NCBI GenBank assembly: GCA_017397725.1
Contig: JAFQIA010000008.1
Span: 143,583-207,582, forward strand
Direction of reading: 5' to 3'
DNA from: Clostridia bacterium
GTDB taxonomy: Bacteria; Bacillota; Clostridia; Monoglobales; Monoglobaceae
Length of the DNA: 64,000 nucleotides
Shown here: piece after piece, positions 55,730-63,997 of the stretch
Numbering within the stretch: the first letter of the stretch is position 1
How the letters are laid out: each line of letters begins with the position of its first letter
Made by a program: the position numbers and the translations under genes
The notes under the pieces: model-generated
Database searches by the model: none
Seen by the model: the letters and a program-made list of their open reading frames with translations, nothing else
What the model was told of the DNA's origin: nothing

Positions 55730-56506
55730 TTACGGTTTTAACAGATACATTGCAATCCCCGCCGCAACGCCGGCATTGAGAGATTCTACCTCTCCTGCCA
55801 TAGGAATCCGCACCTTGATATCAGACAGAGAAAACACCTCTTCCGATACGCCAAATGCCTCACTGCCTATCACCAATGCACGTTTTCCTGAAAGCTGTGC
55901 AGAAGAAATTTCTATGGAATCCTTCAGTGCCGTAGCAACCACGGTAAACCCTTGTTCCTTTAAGGTCGTGATGCAGTCTGTATCCGCATCGATGATACAG
56001 GGAACCCGAAAGAGGGAACCCATGGTCGCACGAACCACCTTGGGATTATAAAGGTCCGCACACCCTTTTAACAGGATAACTGCATCCAGCCCCGCCGCCT
56101 CAGCGGTGCGAATGATGGTTCCAAGATTGCCCGGTTCGGAAACGCCGTCCAGAATCAAAACAAACTCTGCATTCTGCTCTGCAAGCTTGAGCGCAGGAGG
56201 GATTTTGAGGATTGCCCCAATCCCTTGAGGTGTTTCAGTATTGCAGATTTCTGCAAACAGGGACTCTTTGGCAGTATATACAGTTTTTCCGTTTTCGTCA
56301 AGACTATAGACAAAATTTTTGTTTTTTTCTTCAAAAGATTCTGAAACAATCACCGCTTCGATGTCAGAATCTCTCCAACGAAGTGCCTCCTCCACTATCC
56401 GGACTCCCTCAACAAAATAAAGTCCGGTTTCCTTTCTTCCCTTTTTCCGTTGCAGGGAACGAAGAAGCTTTAAGGTCTTATTATCACGGCTGGAAATAGC
56501 AATCAT
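55730..56506 (-). CDS. TrmH/SpoU-family RNA 2'-O-methyltransferase
   Basis: A 258-residue SPOUT methyltransferase. The N domain (1-95, SRDNKTLKLLRSLQRKKGRKE...YFVEGVRIVEEAL) is an L30e-like RNA-binding module; the catalytic knot has LDGVSEPGNLGTIIRTAEAAG, RATMGSLFRVPCI, ALVIGSEAFGVSEE and VESLNAGVAAGIAMYLL. It probably methylates rRNA or tRNA ribose, exact site unknown. The start is best at MIAISSRD (56504-56506); upstream frames have no good ribosome site. Fourteen bases before dprA. Confidence 0.9.
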   Translation of the reverse strand: MIAISSRDNKTLKLLRSLQRKKGRKETGLYFVEGVRIVEEALRWRDSDIEAVIVSESFEEKNKNFVYSLDENGKTVYTAKESLFAEICNTETPQGIGAILKIPPALKLAEQNAEFVLILDGVSEPGNLGTIIRTAEAAGLDAVILLKGCADLYNPKVVRATMGSLFRVPCIIDADTDCITTLKEQGFTVVATALKDSIEISSAQLSGKRALVIGSEAFGVSEEVFSLSDIKVRIPMAGEVESLNAGVAAGIAMYLLKP

Positions 56507-56536
56507 AACCACCGGTTTCCTTTCCATCAAAATTCT

Positions 56537-57235
56537 TTATCCGTGAAATTTTTGAATCAGTCGACTCCTCTTGAGCATCTCAAATATCAAATAAACCACC
56601 ACGGTCTGAATCGGTAAAAGCAATACATTCTTAATCAATCTGGCAGGCAGAATCCCAATAAATCCACTTCCCACTGTCGGTGCAAGGGCGATGGAATTCA
56701 GCACCGTATTGATGATTAACTGGATCAACGCCTTGGTAAGGAAAATCCGCCAAAGGGAAACGGGTTTGCGGTAGAGCATCAACCCGTAGACCATACCGGA
56801 TATTCCTACACAAAGGGTATAAACCGGAAGAAATCCACCCACCGTCGGGTTGAGCAGATAGGTAAGGATATCCTGTGCCATGCCGGTAATGCAACATACC
56901 AGCGGTCCAAACAACACCGCGATGATGGGTTGGGTAATAAACCCAAAGCTGATTCTTAAATAGGAACTGATCCAAATGGTAAAATACCCTAAGACAATAT
57001 TGAGTGCAATCAATAAGGAAGAAACTGCAAGGGTACTTGGTTTGCGAATCAAGCTTGGAAACTCTTTTCCGTGGCGCACAAGGGCAAAACCAAGGAATAA
57101 AAAGAAAATCAGGGTGATCACACCAAGACCAACCCAAAAATCAGAAAAATATACACAATAATCTTTGAGGGGAACCAAAATTACTTTCAAAGCTTCCTTG
57201 ACTCCATCCATCCAAGCATCAAAGGCTTGCCCCAT
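56537..57235 (-). CDS. folT: Folate ECF transporter substrate-binding subunit (FolT-like)
   Basis: A 232-residue S component of an energy-coupling-factor transporter. After an N-terminal hydrophilic region with one span (about 38-56), residues 70-225 form six helices, with SSLLIALNIVLGYFTIWISSYLRISFGFITQPI and VGGFLPVYTLCVGISGMVYGLMLYRK typical of the FolT group. It needs the shared EcfA/A'/T module, which is not here. The start is MGQAF (57233-57235) after AGGGGGTG. No THF riboswitch is seen upstream. The folate-dependent TrmFO lies four genes downstream. Confidence 0.78.
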   Translation of the reverse strand: MGQAFDAWMDGVKEALKVILVPLKDYCVYFSDFWVGLGVITLIFFLFLGFALVRHGKEFPSLIRKPSTLAVSSLLIALNIVLGYFTIWISSYLRISFGFITQPIIAVLFGPLVCCITGMAQDILTYLLNPTVGGFLPVYTLCVGISGMVYGLMLYRKPVSLWRIFLTKALIQLIINTVLNSIALAPTVGSGFIGILPARLIKNVLLLPIQTVVVYLIFEMLKRSRLIQKFHG

Positions 57236-57256
57236 CCAAAACACCCCCTGTTGTCA

Positions 57257-57287
57257 CCGCCGACACAGCAAACCGCTGTGTCGGCGG
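57257..57287 (-). other. GC-rich intergenic hairpin lacking a U-tract
   Basis: Perfect 13-bp GC-rich stem (57257-57269 with 57275-57287), five-base loop, between the GH20 stop and folT start. No T-run follows on either strand, unlike every other hairpin terminator here. Confidence 0.7.
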
Positions 57288-57294
57288 AAATTGA

Positions 57295-59139
57295 TTAATC
57301 CATCATACCACTCTTTAACTGATCGTTGTTCGTAAATTTCAAAACATTGATGCCACGCAGGGATGCTACTTCATCCATTCTCTTTTGCACCTTCTTGAGC
57401 ATCAATTGTTTGCCCTCGGGATAATTTTCTTCATCCCACCGCGCATTGTATTCTGCAAGGATTTCCTCTCCCAGAGCCAGAATCTCATCAATCTTTTCAT
57501 CGCTTACTTTTTTCTCAACACGAAGTTTGTTCAGTTCCGATACAAAGATAACCATCTTTGCATTGCAGATTGCTTGATCCTTCCACTTGCTCTGGTAGTT
57601 GAGCTTGTTGAGGTCATTGATACACTTCTTGACATAGTCAATGACATTGGTGAAGTAGAAATCTTCGCCTGCATATTCTTCCAGCTTAAAGTCATTGAAT
57701 ACTGCCGGGGTAAACAAAGGCATTCCCATTGCAGCACCCGCAAAGGTCGCACAGTGTACGCACTCCGGCTCCAAGAAATAGTATCTCTGCAGACGGTACA
57801 AAAGCTCAGACAAAGGCTGACCGTCAAACATTTCCTTATCCACAAACTTTTTGGAAGATGCAATAAAGTCACAGTTCATCTTCCAACCGGGGTTGGTGCC
57901 GATGTTCCAAGCATACTGCGCTGCAAGAGCAGCAGGTCCAAAGGTCCAAACAGGGAAATGTGCATGGTCGCCACTACCCCAGTTGGTCAAAAGATAACCC
58001 TTTGCACCATACTTCAGACCCAACTCTGCAAGGTGACGGACATTAAAGCTCATACAATCGTATCTACCGGTAAATGCAACCCAGGATGCATCACCCGGGC
58101 AAACGTAGAAGTTGGTGCCGCTGTTTGCAAAGTCAATGCATCTTCTTTCTATATTTGCAGTTGACTTGACATCGTATCCCCAAACAAGCGCAATGGCATC
58201 TTCGGGAATCCGTTCATGGGTCTCCGGATTGTTGTAAATCATATCTGCCCAGAAACGAATCTTCTTATTGTACTTCTTGCCAATCAAATCGTGGAGCTTG
58301 ATCAGCCAATCCATAAAGACATTGGCTCTGCCGTACTTTTCGCAAGCCTCTTTGGTTTCATAATCGCCCAAGTCAAAGGCTTCGTCCAGGCCGATGTTCA
58401 CACCATCGGAACTGAAATGGGGGAGCAAAGAGCCGTAAATCTTGTCCATAAACTCCAAGCTTTCGGGAAGCAACGGATTGATGACCGCAGAGGGGTTGAG
58501 GTTGTTCTCCATATCCTCTTTAGGGCCAACCTTTAAGGGCAGGAACTCGTCACGATTCAGCCAATGGGACAGATGCCCAAGACTATTCTGGTTTGCGATA
58601 AACGCAATAAAACGCTCCTGACAATACTTATCCAAATAATCCAGTTCCTCAGGGGTCAGGCAGTCAATATCCTTACAAACCTCGGGGAAATTGCTGTATT
58701 TATAAACAATACCCTCGGTATAAAGTTCAAACTCATTATACTTTAAGGAAGCAAGCAGGTCGATAAGAGAACAAATAAAATCCACCTTGGGCATTCTGCC
58801 GCGGCTGATGTCCAGCATATAGCCACGCTTGGGATAGTTGGGTTCATCCTGAATCTCACAATAAGGAACACTACCCTTGCCGTCACGAATCAACTGTCTC
58901 AGGGAGGAAACTGCTCTGAAAATACCGCAATCACTTCCATATGTAATCACAATACCATTTTCATCAATGGTCAGGTCATAGCGGTCCTCGCCATAAACTT
59001 CAGCGAGCTTTAAGGTAACATCGGCATTTCCATTTTTATATTTCTCATAGAGATAAACAAGGTCATAGTTGGTTTCATAGTCTTTTAACTGATAACTACC
59101 TTCTTGATAGACTGCATTTTTAGGCTGTGGAAAAATCAT
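57295..59139 (-). CDS. GH20-family beta-N-acetylhexosaminidase-like enzyme
   Basis: A 614-residue glycoside hydrolase of the GH20 type. After an N-terminal alpha/beta domain (1-100), the barrel begins PKRGYMLDISRGRMPKVDF near 103; the catalytic Asp-Glu pair is at D252-E253 in NIGLDEAFDLG, and TNWGSGDHAHFP (near 390) supplies substrate-contacting aromatic residues. No signal peptide, so it likely acts on imported oligosaccharides and liberates GlcNAc or GalNAc. It has a perfect-spaced promoter inside a long inverted repeat. Ribosome site TCGGGGGG. It could feed nagA in the same genome. Confidence 0.85.
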   Translation of the reverse strand: MIFPQPKNAVYQEGSYQLKDYETNYDLVYLYEKYKNGNADVTLKLAEVYGEDRYDLTIDENGIVITYGSDCGIFRAVSSLRQLIRDGKGSVPYCEIQDEPNYPKRGYMLDISRGRMPKVDFICSLIDLLASLKYNEFELYTEGIVYKYSNFPEVCKDIDCLTPEELDYLDKYCQERFIAFIANQNSLGHLSHWLNRDEFLPLKVGPKEDMENNLNPSAVINPLLPESLEFMDKIYGSLLPHFSSDGVNIGLDEAFDLGDYETKEACEKYGRANVFMDWLIKLHDLIGKKYNKKIRFWADMIYNNPETHERIPEDAIALVWGYDVKSTANIERRCIDFANSGTNFYVCPGDASWVAFTGRYDCMSFNVRHLAELGLKYGAKGYLLTNWGSGDHAHFPVWTFGPAALAAQYAWNIGTNPGWKMNCDFIASSKKFVDKEMFDGQPLSELLYRLQRYYFLEPECVHCATFAGAAMGMPLFTPAVFNDFKLEEYAGEDFYFTNVIDYVKKCINDLNKLNYQSKWKDQAICNAKMVIFVSELNKLRVEKKVSDEKIDEILALGEEILAEYNARWDEENYPEGKQLMLKKVQKRMDEVASLRGINVLKFTNNDQLKSGMMD

Positions 59140-59169
59140 AAAGATACCCCCCGAAAAGAATTTGTCCCC

Positions 59170-59198
59170 ATTATAGCAAAGAAATTCTCCACCGTCAA
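59170..59198 (-). promoter_or_regulatory. Sigma-A promoter for the GH20 gene
   Basis: TTGACG (59193-59198), 17 bases, TATAAT (59170-59175). The spacer is overlapped by one arm of the inverted repeat at 59181-59247. Confidence 0.75.
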
Positions 59199-59247
59199 GG
59201 AAAAATATGACACAAAATCACACATTTCCTCGTCGATGGAGAATTTC
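59181..59247. repeat. Long-gap inverted repeat between rplT and the GH20 gene
   Basis: GAAATTCTCCA (59181-59191) and TGGAGAATTTC (59237-59247) are perfect 11-base arms separated by 45 bases, within which AGGAAA and TTTCCT (59198-59203, 59225-59230) also pair. Could be a terminator-like 3' structure of rplT or a looping operator. Confidence 0.6.
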
Positions 59248-59262
59248 GTAAAATCTTTGTAA

Positions 59263-59607
59263 TTAGCGAACCTGGTCAACCAGCTTCTTGAATGCTTCGG
59301 GGTCAGAAATTGCAATCTCAGAAAGCATCTTTCTGTTGATTTCAATACCCTTCTGCTTCAAACCGTTCATGAACTTGCTGTAGCTCATACCGTTTGCACG
59401 GGTAGCAGCGTTGATACGAGCGATCCAGAGCTGTCTGAACTCTCTCTTCTTCGCCTTTCTATCTCTGTATGCATAGGACAGAGATTTCATCACTGCTTGG
59501 TTTGCAGTCTTAAACAGCTTGCTCTTTGCACCTCTGTAACCTTTTGCAAGCTTCAAAATCTTTTTATGTCTGGCACGGGTTCTCATTGCGCCTTTTACTC
59601 TTGCCAT
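59263..59607 (-). CDS. rplT: Large-subunit ribosomal protein bL20
   Basis: L20, 114 residues, an early-assembly 50S protein that also represses its operon by binding the infC leader. The start [25 protein letters not shown] and the middle [25 protein letters not shown] are family hallmarks. Last gene of infC-rpmI-rplT; no intrinsic U-tract terminator directly follows, only the long inverted repeat. Ribosome site AAAGGAGAATTAAC. Confidence 0.97.
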   Translation of the reverse strand: MARVKGAMRTRARHKKILKLAKGYRGAKSKLFKTANQAVMKSLSYAYRDRKAKKREFRQLWIARINAATRANGMSYSKFMNGLKQKGIEINRKMLSEIAISDPEAFKKLVDQVR

Positions 59608-59670
59608 GTTAATTCTCCTTTCTCAATTCACGCATTTTCAAAAAACTGTAAGGCAAAAAGCCTGTCCGCC

Positions 59671-59868
59671 TTATTTGTAAGGCATCATGCTCTTGATGGT
59701 TGCCTCGTTAGCAGCAGCCAAATATCCGCCTTTTCTGAGCTGTCTTTTTCTCTTGGTAGACTTTTTGTTCAGGATGTGACTTCTGAAAGCCTTACCTCTT
59801 TTTACCTTACCGCTCTTGGTGATACCAAAGCGCTTTGCCGCACCTCTGTGAGTCTTGATTTTCGGCAT
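59671..59868 (-). CDS. rpmI: Large-subunit ribosomal protein bL35
   Basis: L35, 65 residues, strongly basic, begins [24 protein letters not shown] and ends [11 protein letters not shown]. Start at 59866-59868 is set by AAGGAGAGAATACT; the frame extends six codons upstream but without a site. Middle gene of infC-rpmI-rplT. Confidence 0.97.
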   Translation of the reverse strand: MPKIKTHRGAAKRFGITKSGKVKRGKAFRSHILNKKSTKRKRQLRKGGYLAAANEATIKSMMPYK

Positions 59869-59901
59869 AGTATTCTCTCCTTCCACTAAATAAATTCAAA
59901 T

Positions 59902-60417
59902 TTAAGCCTTTTTGGGTGATAAAACCATAGCCATATTACGACCTTCCAGCTTGATGTCTTTGTCTGCACCGCCAAATTCCGCAACTTCATCACGAAAACG
60001 CTGAAGCAAATCCCGACCCAAGGTGCTGTGAGTAATCTCACGACCGCGGAAACGAACCGACACCTTCACCTTTGCGCCCGATTTCAAGAACTTGATTGCC
60101 TGATTCAGCTTGGTCTGGAAATCGTGCTCATCGATATTGGGGGTCAATCGAACCTCTTTCAGGTCAATGACTTTCTGGTTTTTGCGATTTTCCTTTTCCC
60201 TTTTTGCAAGTTCGAACTTATGCTTGCCATAGTCCATAATCTTGCATACAGGGGGTGTTGCCTGAGGTGCAATTTTCACCAAATCCAAGTTCTTTTCCTC
60301 TGCCATAGCCTGCGCCTGCTTGTTGGGAACAATACCCAACTGCTCGCCGTCAGCACCAATCAAGCGGACTTCCTTGTCTTTGATTTCTTCATTAATCATC
60401 AAATCCTGCTTAGCTAT
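59902..60417 (-). CDS. infC: Translation initiation factor IF-3, AUA start
   Basis: IF-3, 171 residues, keeps subunits apart and proofreads the start codon. The N domain has INEEIKDKEVRLIGADGEQLGIVP and the C domain KEVRLTPNIDEHDFQTKLNQAIKFL and VKVSVRFRGREITHSTLG. Alignment with known IF-3 proteins puts the start at the ATA codon 60415-60417, with GGAGGTG seven bases upstream; the first ATG is six codons into the conserved region and the frame upstream of ATA runs through the leader terminator. Rare starts (usually AUU) are the known means by which IF-3 represses itself. Upstream leader contains an attenuator-like terminator. Confidence 0.93.
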   Translation of the reverse strand: MAKQDLMINEEIKDKEVRLIGADGEQLGIVPNKQAQAMAEEKNLDLVKIAPQATPPVCKIMDYGKHKFELAKREKENRKNQKVIDLKEVRLTPNIDEHDFQTKLNQAIKFLKSGAKVKVSVRFRGREITHSTLGRDLLQRFRDEVAEFGGADKDIKLEGRNMAMVLSPKKA

Positions 60418-60590
60418 TGCCAAACACCTCCAAAAAAAACTTACGAAAGCAGTGTTCTGCCTGCATCCACAAAAAAATGCGGAGTACAAAAGCACTCCGC
60501 AAACATTCCAAAAAAAGAGATGGAAAACCTAAAATCAGGTTGCCCTTTTGCCTGAAGCTAAGGGGAGAAGCGGATGACTTCTGCTTTACC
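60418..60590 (-). promoter_or_regulatory. infC leader with intrinsic attenuator (L20-leader-like)
   Basis: About 170 bases from the promoter to the infC ATA. The proximal part (GCAGAAGTCATCCGCTTCTC and further) is structured; then comes an intrinsic terminator at 60471-60501, then the ribosome site. In Firmicutes L20 binds this leader and favours termination. No T-box feature was seen. Confidence 0.65.
60471..60501 (-). terminator. Attenuator terminator inside the infC leader
   Basis: 8-bp stem (60478-60485 with 60494-60501) with GCTTTTGT-type loop on the RNA strand, then T7 (complement of 60471-60477), located 54 bases before the infC start, so it must be read through for expression. Confidence 0.8.
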
Positions 60591-60595
60591 GTAGT

Positions 60596-60624
60596 ATATT
60601 ACCATAGGTTTTTCCCTTTGTCAA
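60596..60624 (-). promoter_or_regulatory. Sigma-A promoter for infC-rpmI-rplT
   Basis: TTGACA (60619-60624), 17 bases, TAATAT (60596-60601). Divergent from the glycosyltransferase promoter 45 bases away. Confidence 0.8.
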
Positions 60625-60667
60625 GGGTTATTTTTGTATTTTTTGAAATTTTTTCTCCCGGTTTTGT

Positions 60668-60695
60668 TTGCTTTTTTTCTTCCTTATGCTATACT
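60668..60695 (+). promoter_or_regulatory. Extended -10 promoter for the glycosyltransferase
   Basis: TTGCTT (60668-60673), 16 bases, TATACT (60690-60695) preceded by TGC. It lies inside the longest open frame and therefore forces a downstream start at GTG 60727. Confidence 0.6.
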
Positions 60696-60726
60696 AAGAC
60701 TATCTTACCGAAAGCGAGGGTTTTGT

Positions 60727-63700
60727 GTGAGTTTGGCTTGGGTCATTGTCTTTCTTTTTTTCACCGTTTTTCTCTTTTTGAATACTCGTCTGGATCTACC
60801 CCCAAAAAACACCACCGTTCTGCGGTTGGCTTTTCTTGTGATGCTTCTTTCCCTGCTTTTTGTGCGAGTAATTCTTGCCCGCTTTACCGATGGGTTCTCT
60901 ACCGATATGAATTGTTGGGCGGCTTGGGGCAATCGTATGGAGCAACTGGGCGCCGCCGCCTTTTATGACCCTGACTACTTTTGCGATTACCCGCCCTTAT
61001 ATCTTTATGTTTTGGGATTCCTCTCCAAGATATCCACCGTCTTTCAGTTACCGGAAAGCGGTTATTTGTTTTTGTTAAAACTACCTGCCATTTTGGCAGA
61101 CGGGTGTCTTGCTGTCCTGATTTTTCAATATTGCAAAAAGCAAATGCCCCCCACCGCCGCCTGCCTGCTTTCGGGCCTGTTTTTGATTTCCCCTGTCTTT
61201 CTTTATAACTCGGCTGTCTGGGGGCAGATTGAGTCGGTACTATTGTTGTTTATGGTTTTGAGCATCCTTTCCCTTTCCAAAAAGCGTTACCTTGCCGCCA
61301 CCCTTTTTTATGTCCTTGCCGTGCTGACCAAACCTCAGGCGTTGTTGATTGCACCCCTTTTCCTTCTGGCGCTTTTGGAATCCAGAAGTCTGAAAACAAT
61401 CCTTCTTTCTATTTTGAGCGGGACTGCACTTTTGTTCTTCTTAATGATTCCCTTTTCCCCTGCGTGGCAGGAGTACACAGGATTTCCTTTATTGGTGCAA
61501 CTGTTCAATCCCCTCTGGCTTTTGGAAAAATATCTTGCCACCCTGGCATCTTACCCCTACTTCAGCGTCAACGCGTTTAACTTTTACGCCCTTTTGAATC
61601 TAAACTGGGTGCCGTTCCAAGGCGTTTTTCTTTCTTTGCTGAACAACCTGATACTTGTAATCGGGGTAGCTGGTTCCTGCGTTTTGTACCTGAAGATACA
61701 AGACAAGGATTCCCGCATCTGGATCAGCGGATATGTGCTCCTTGCCTTTCTTTATACCTTTGCTTTTAAGATGCACGAAAGATACTTGATCCTGCCGATT
61801 CTGTTCCTGTTGTTTGGATTCTTCTCTTCAAAAAACCGCAAACTTCTCTACCTTTTTATCGGCTTGAACGCGGTAAGCTTTTGTAATCTGTTCTATATCC
61901 TGATGCTGGATAACATGGGGCAAAATCTACCTGATTATCGGATTGTTGCCCCCCTTGCACTTTTTGAGGTTTTGCTTTTTATGGGAAGCCTTATTGTCAT
62001 TATCCAAGATTTCCTCCTCCGCCCCAAAACTCCGGAGGAAAACGAAACTGCTTTTGCAGCACGACCCACCGTGGCTGAACGCTTAGAGGCACACAAATGG
62101 ATGCAGATGCTCCGCGGAAATCCTTGTGCCAAAAAGGAATATCAAATGGTGCGGCTGGATTATCTGTTATTGGGTGTCATCCTGCTGATATATACCGCTG
62201 TGGCTTATACCAATCTGGGGGACACGGTTGCTCCACAAACCTATTACCAAGCCAAAGAATCAGGGGAAACCATCCTCATCCATTTGGAAAACGAGGAAAC
62301 CATACACGAAATCGATTATTATTGCGGTGTGGGCGATGTAGCACATGAGCCGGGGCTTATCCTTTCCTATTCTGCGGATGGAGAGAACTGGACTTCCTAT
62401 GCTTCCCCTGTCTGCCCTCTCAGAACCGTGTTCTATTGGGATGTACAACCTTTGGAAAAAGAAATCACCGCAAAGTATCTCCGCCTTACGGCAACCTCCA
62501 CCGACTATATGCTCTTTGAAGTAGGCTTTCGCAATATTGATGGGGAATTGGTTTCCATTCATTCCACAGAGGGAGAAAATGCGTCATTCCTTGCGGATGA
62601 ACAGCATTTGGTAAACAACCAGCCTTCCTTTGAAAACAGCACTTATTTTGACGAAATTTATCATCCAAGAACTGCCTTTGAGCATCTGCACTTTCTTCCT
62701 TATTATGAAACCACCCATCCACCCCTTGGCAAGCTGATGATGGCAGTTGGCATCGCCCTCTTTGGGATGACGCCTTTTGGATGGCGCTTTGCCGGAACCT
62801 TGATGGGGGTTTTGATGCTCCCCATCTTCTATCTGTTCTTAAAGCGTCTATTCGGACGTACCCGCTATGCGGTAATGGGAACCCTGCTTTTTGCCTTTGA
62901 TTTTATGCATTTTTCTCTTACAAGGCTTGCAACCATCGATTCCTATCCGGTCTTCTTTATTCTGGGGATGTACTATTTTATGTATCGGTTTGCGATGGAT
63001 GCCTTTTCCCAAGCCGAGACGGGAACCTTGTCCTTAAAACCCTTATGGAGGCACCTCGCCCTATCCGGTCTGTGCATGGGACTGGGCTGTGCATCCAAAT
63101 GGACAGCGGTATACGCCGCTGCGGGACTTGGTGTTGAATTTCTAATCATTATGGGCATCCTTTATGGAAAGATGCGACAGACGGGATTCTGGAAATTTGC
63201 CCTTTCGGTCTGCAGCTGTTGTCTGCTCTTTTTCGTTCTGATTCCCGCAGGCATTTATCTGTTGTCTTATCTCCCCATTGCGATGGTGGATGGATACGGA
63301 AATGTTTTCGAGGTAATGTGGGAAAATCAGGGGTATATGTTCCGCTATCATTCCGGATTGGTGGACACCCACCCCTATTCCTCCCCTTGGTACAGCTGGC
63401 CCTTTGTATATAAGCCGATGTGGGCATATCAGGCACCGGAAACCAGTATTCCCGCAGGTACCATTGGCTGCATTTCTATTTTCCAGAATCCCCTGCTCAG
63501 TTGGGTGGGAATTCTCGCCCTTGGCTATTCTCTCCTTGTGGGATGGAAAAAACGGGATTTCAAGGTTTTGTTCCTGTTTTTTGGATTCTTGGCACAATAC
63601 CTGCCTTGGGCATTGGTCAGCCGCTACGCCCTGCAATACCACTTCTTTGCCGGAATGGTCTTTTTGATTCTTTTTGTGGTCTATGCCATGCAGGATTTGG

Positions 63701-63861
63701 AACAGCGTGTCCGTCGGTTTGGTTATGCCTCTTCTGCATTGACCATCTGTTGTCTGCTCCTGTTTTTGTTTTTCTATCCAGTGCTTTCCGGTGTTCCGGT
63801 ATCACGTTTCTTTGCAGAAACTATTTTAACCTGGTTCGATTCCTGGGTATTCTTTATCTAA
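60727..63861 (+). CDS. Double GT-C glycosyltransferase: GT87-like domain fused to a PMT (GT39) domain
   Basis: A 1044-residue membrane protein with two polytopic glycosyltransferase halves. The N half (1-450) resembles bacterial mannosyltransferases of the DUF2029/GPI18 kind: acidic loop ARFTDGFSTDMNCWAAWG (D55, D60), YPPLYLYVLGF, and LTKPQALLIAPL. A soluble part (about 500-615) looks like a beta-sandwich, carbohydrate-binding-type module. The C half resembles protein O-mannosyltransferase: D642-E643 in YFDEIYHPRTAFEHL, HPPLGKLMMAVG, and MHFSLTRLATIDSYP. It probably moves sugars from polyprenyl phosphate onto extracytoplasmic protein or glycan. Start GTG 60727 after GCGAGGG. Monocistronic. 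Confidence 0.8.
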   Translation: MSLAWVIVFLFFTVFLFLNTRLDLPPKNTTVLRLAFLVMLLSLLFVRVILARFTDGFSTDMNCWAAWGNRMEQLGAAAFYDPDYFCDYPPLYLYVLGFLSKISTVFQLPESGYLFLLKLPAILADGCLAVLIFQYCKKQMPPTAACLLSGLFLISPVFLYNSAVWGQIESVLLLFMVLSILSLSKKRYLAATLFYVLAVLTKPQALLIAPLFLLALLESRSLKTILLSILSGTALLFFLMIPFSPAWQEYTGFPLLVQLFNPLWLLEKYLATLASYPYFSVNAFNFYALLNLNWVPFQGVFLSLLNNLILVIGVAGSCVLYLKIQDKDSRIWISGYVLLAFLYTFAFKMHERYLILPILFLLFGFFSSKNRKLLYLFIGLNAVSFCNLFYILMLDNMGQNLPDYRIVAPLALFEVLLFMGSLIVIIQDFLLRPKTPEENETAFAARPTVAERLEAHKWMQMLRGNPCAKKEYQMVRLDYLLLGVILLIYTAVAYTNLGDTVAPQTYYQAKESGETILIHLENEETIHEIDYYCGVGDVAHEPGLILSYSADGENWTSYASPVCPLRTVFYWDVQPLEKEITAKYLRLTATSTDYMLFEVGFRNIDGELVSIHSTEGENASFLADEQHLVNNQPSFENSTYFDEIYHPRTAFEHLHFLPYYETTHPPLGKLMMAVGIALFGMTPFGWRFAGTLMGVLMLPIFYLFLKRLFGRTRYAVMGTLLFAFDFMHFSLTRLATIDSYPVFFILGMYYFMYRFAMDAFSQAETGTLSLKPLWRHLALSGLCMGLGCASKWTAVYAAAGLGVEFLIIMGILYGKMRQTGFWKFALSVCSCCLLFFVLIPAGIYLLSYLPIAMVDGYGNVFEVMWENQGYMFRYHSGLVDTHPYSSPWYSWPFVYKPMWAYQAPETSIPAGTIGCISIFQNPLLSWVGILALGYSLLVGWKKRDFKVLFLFFGFLAQYLPWALVSRYALQYHFFAGMVFLILFVVYAMQDLEQRVRRFGYASSALTICCLLLFLFFYPVLSGVPVSRFFAETILTWFDSWVFFI

Positions 63862-63862
63862 T

Positions 63863-63997
63863 CATAACCACTAGTAAACTAGTGGTATGCACTGCCCCTA
63901 GAAGGGGCTATTACAGGCTTAACCCCTAAAAGGGGCATCGAAGTTTGACACCGCATTACTATCTCAGGCAGCCGCTCACGTGCGGCTGTCTTTTTTT
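63863..63997 (+). mobile_element. Hairpin cluster resembling an IS200/IS605-type end
   Basis: Right after the glycosyltransferase stop: ACCACTAG/CTAGTGGT hairpin (63867-63886), two CCCCT/AGGGG hairpins (63894-63908 and 63923-63935) separated by 14 bases, and a GC-rich stem (63969-63988) followed by TCTTTTTTT. Subterminal hairpins of this kind flank IS200/IS605-type elements. No transposase lies in the window, so this is either one end of an element continuing to the right or a remnant. Confidence 0.45.
63969..63997 (+). terminator. Terminator-like hairpin at the right edge
   Basis: CAGCCGC (63969-63975) and GCGGCTG (63982-63988) with a six-base loop and T7 tail (63991-63997). Could terminate the glycosyltransferase mRNA. 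Confidence 0.7.

Noticed and set aside
57236..57294. THF riboswitch before folT
   Set aside because: The gap is only 59 bases and is filled by a simple GC hairpin; none of the riboswitch core is present.
60634..60726. Upstream TTG start for the glycosyltransferase
   Set aside because: The promoter -10 lies inside this segment, and the GTG at 60727 has a ribosome site six bases upstream.
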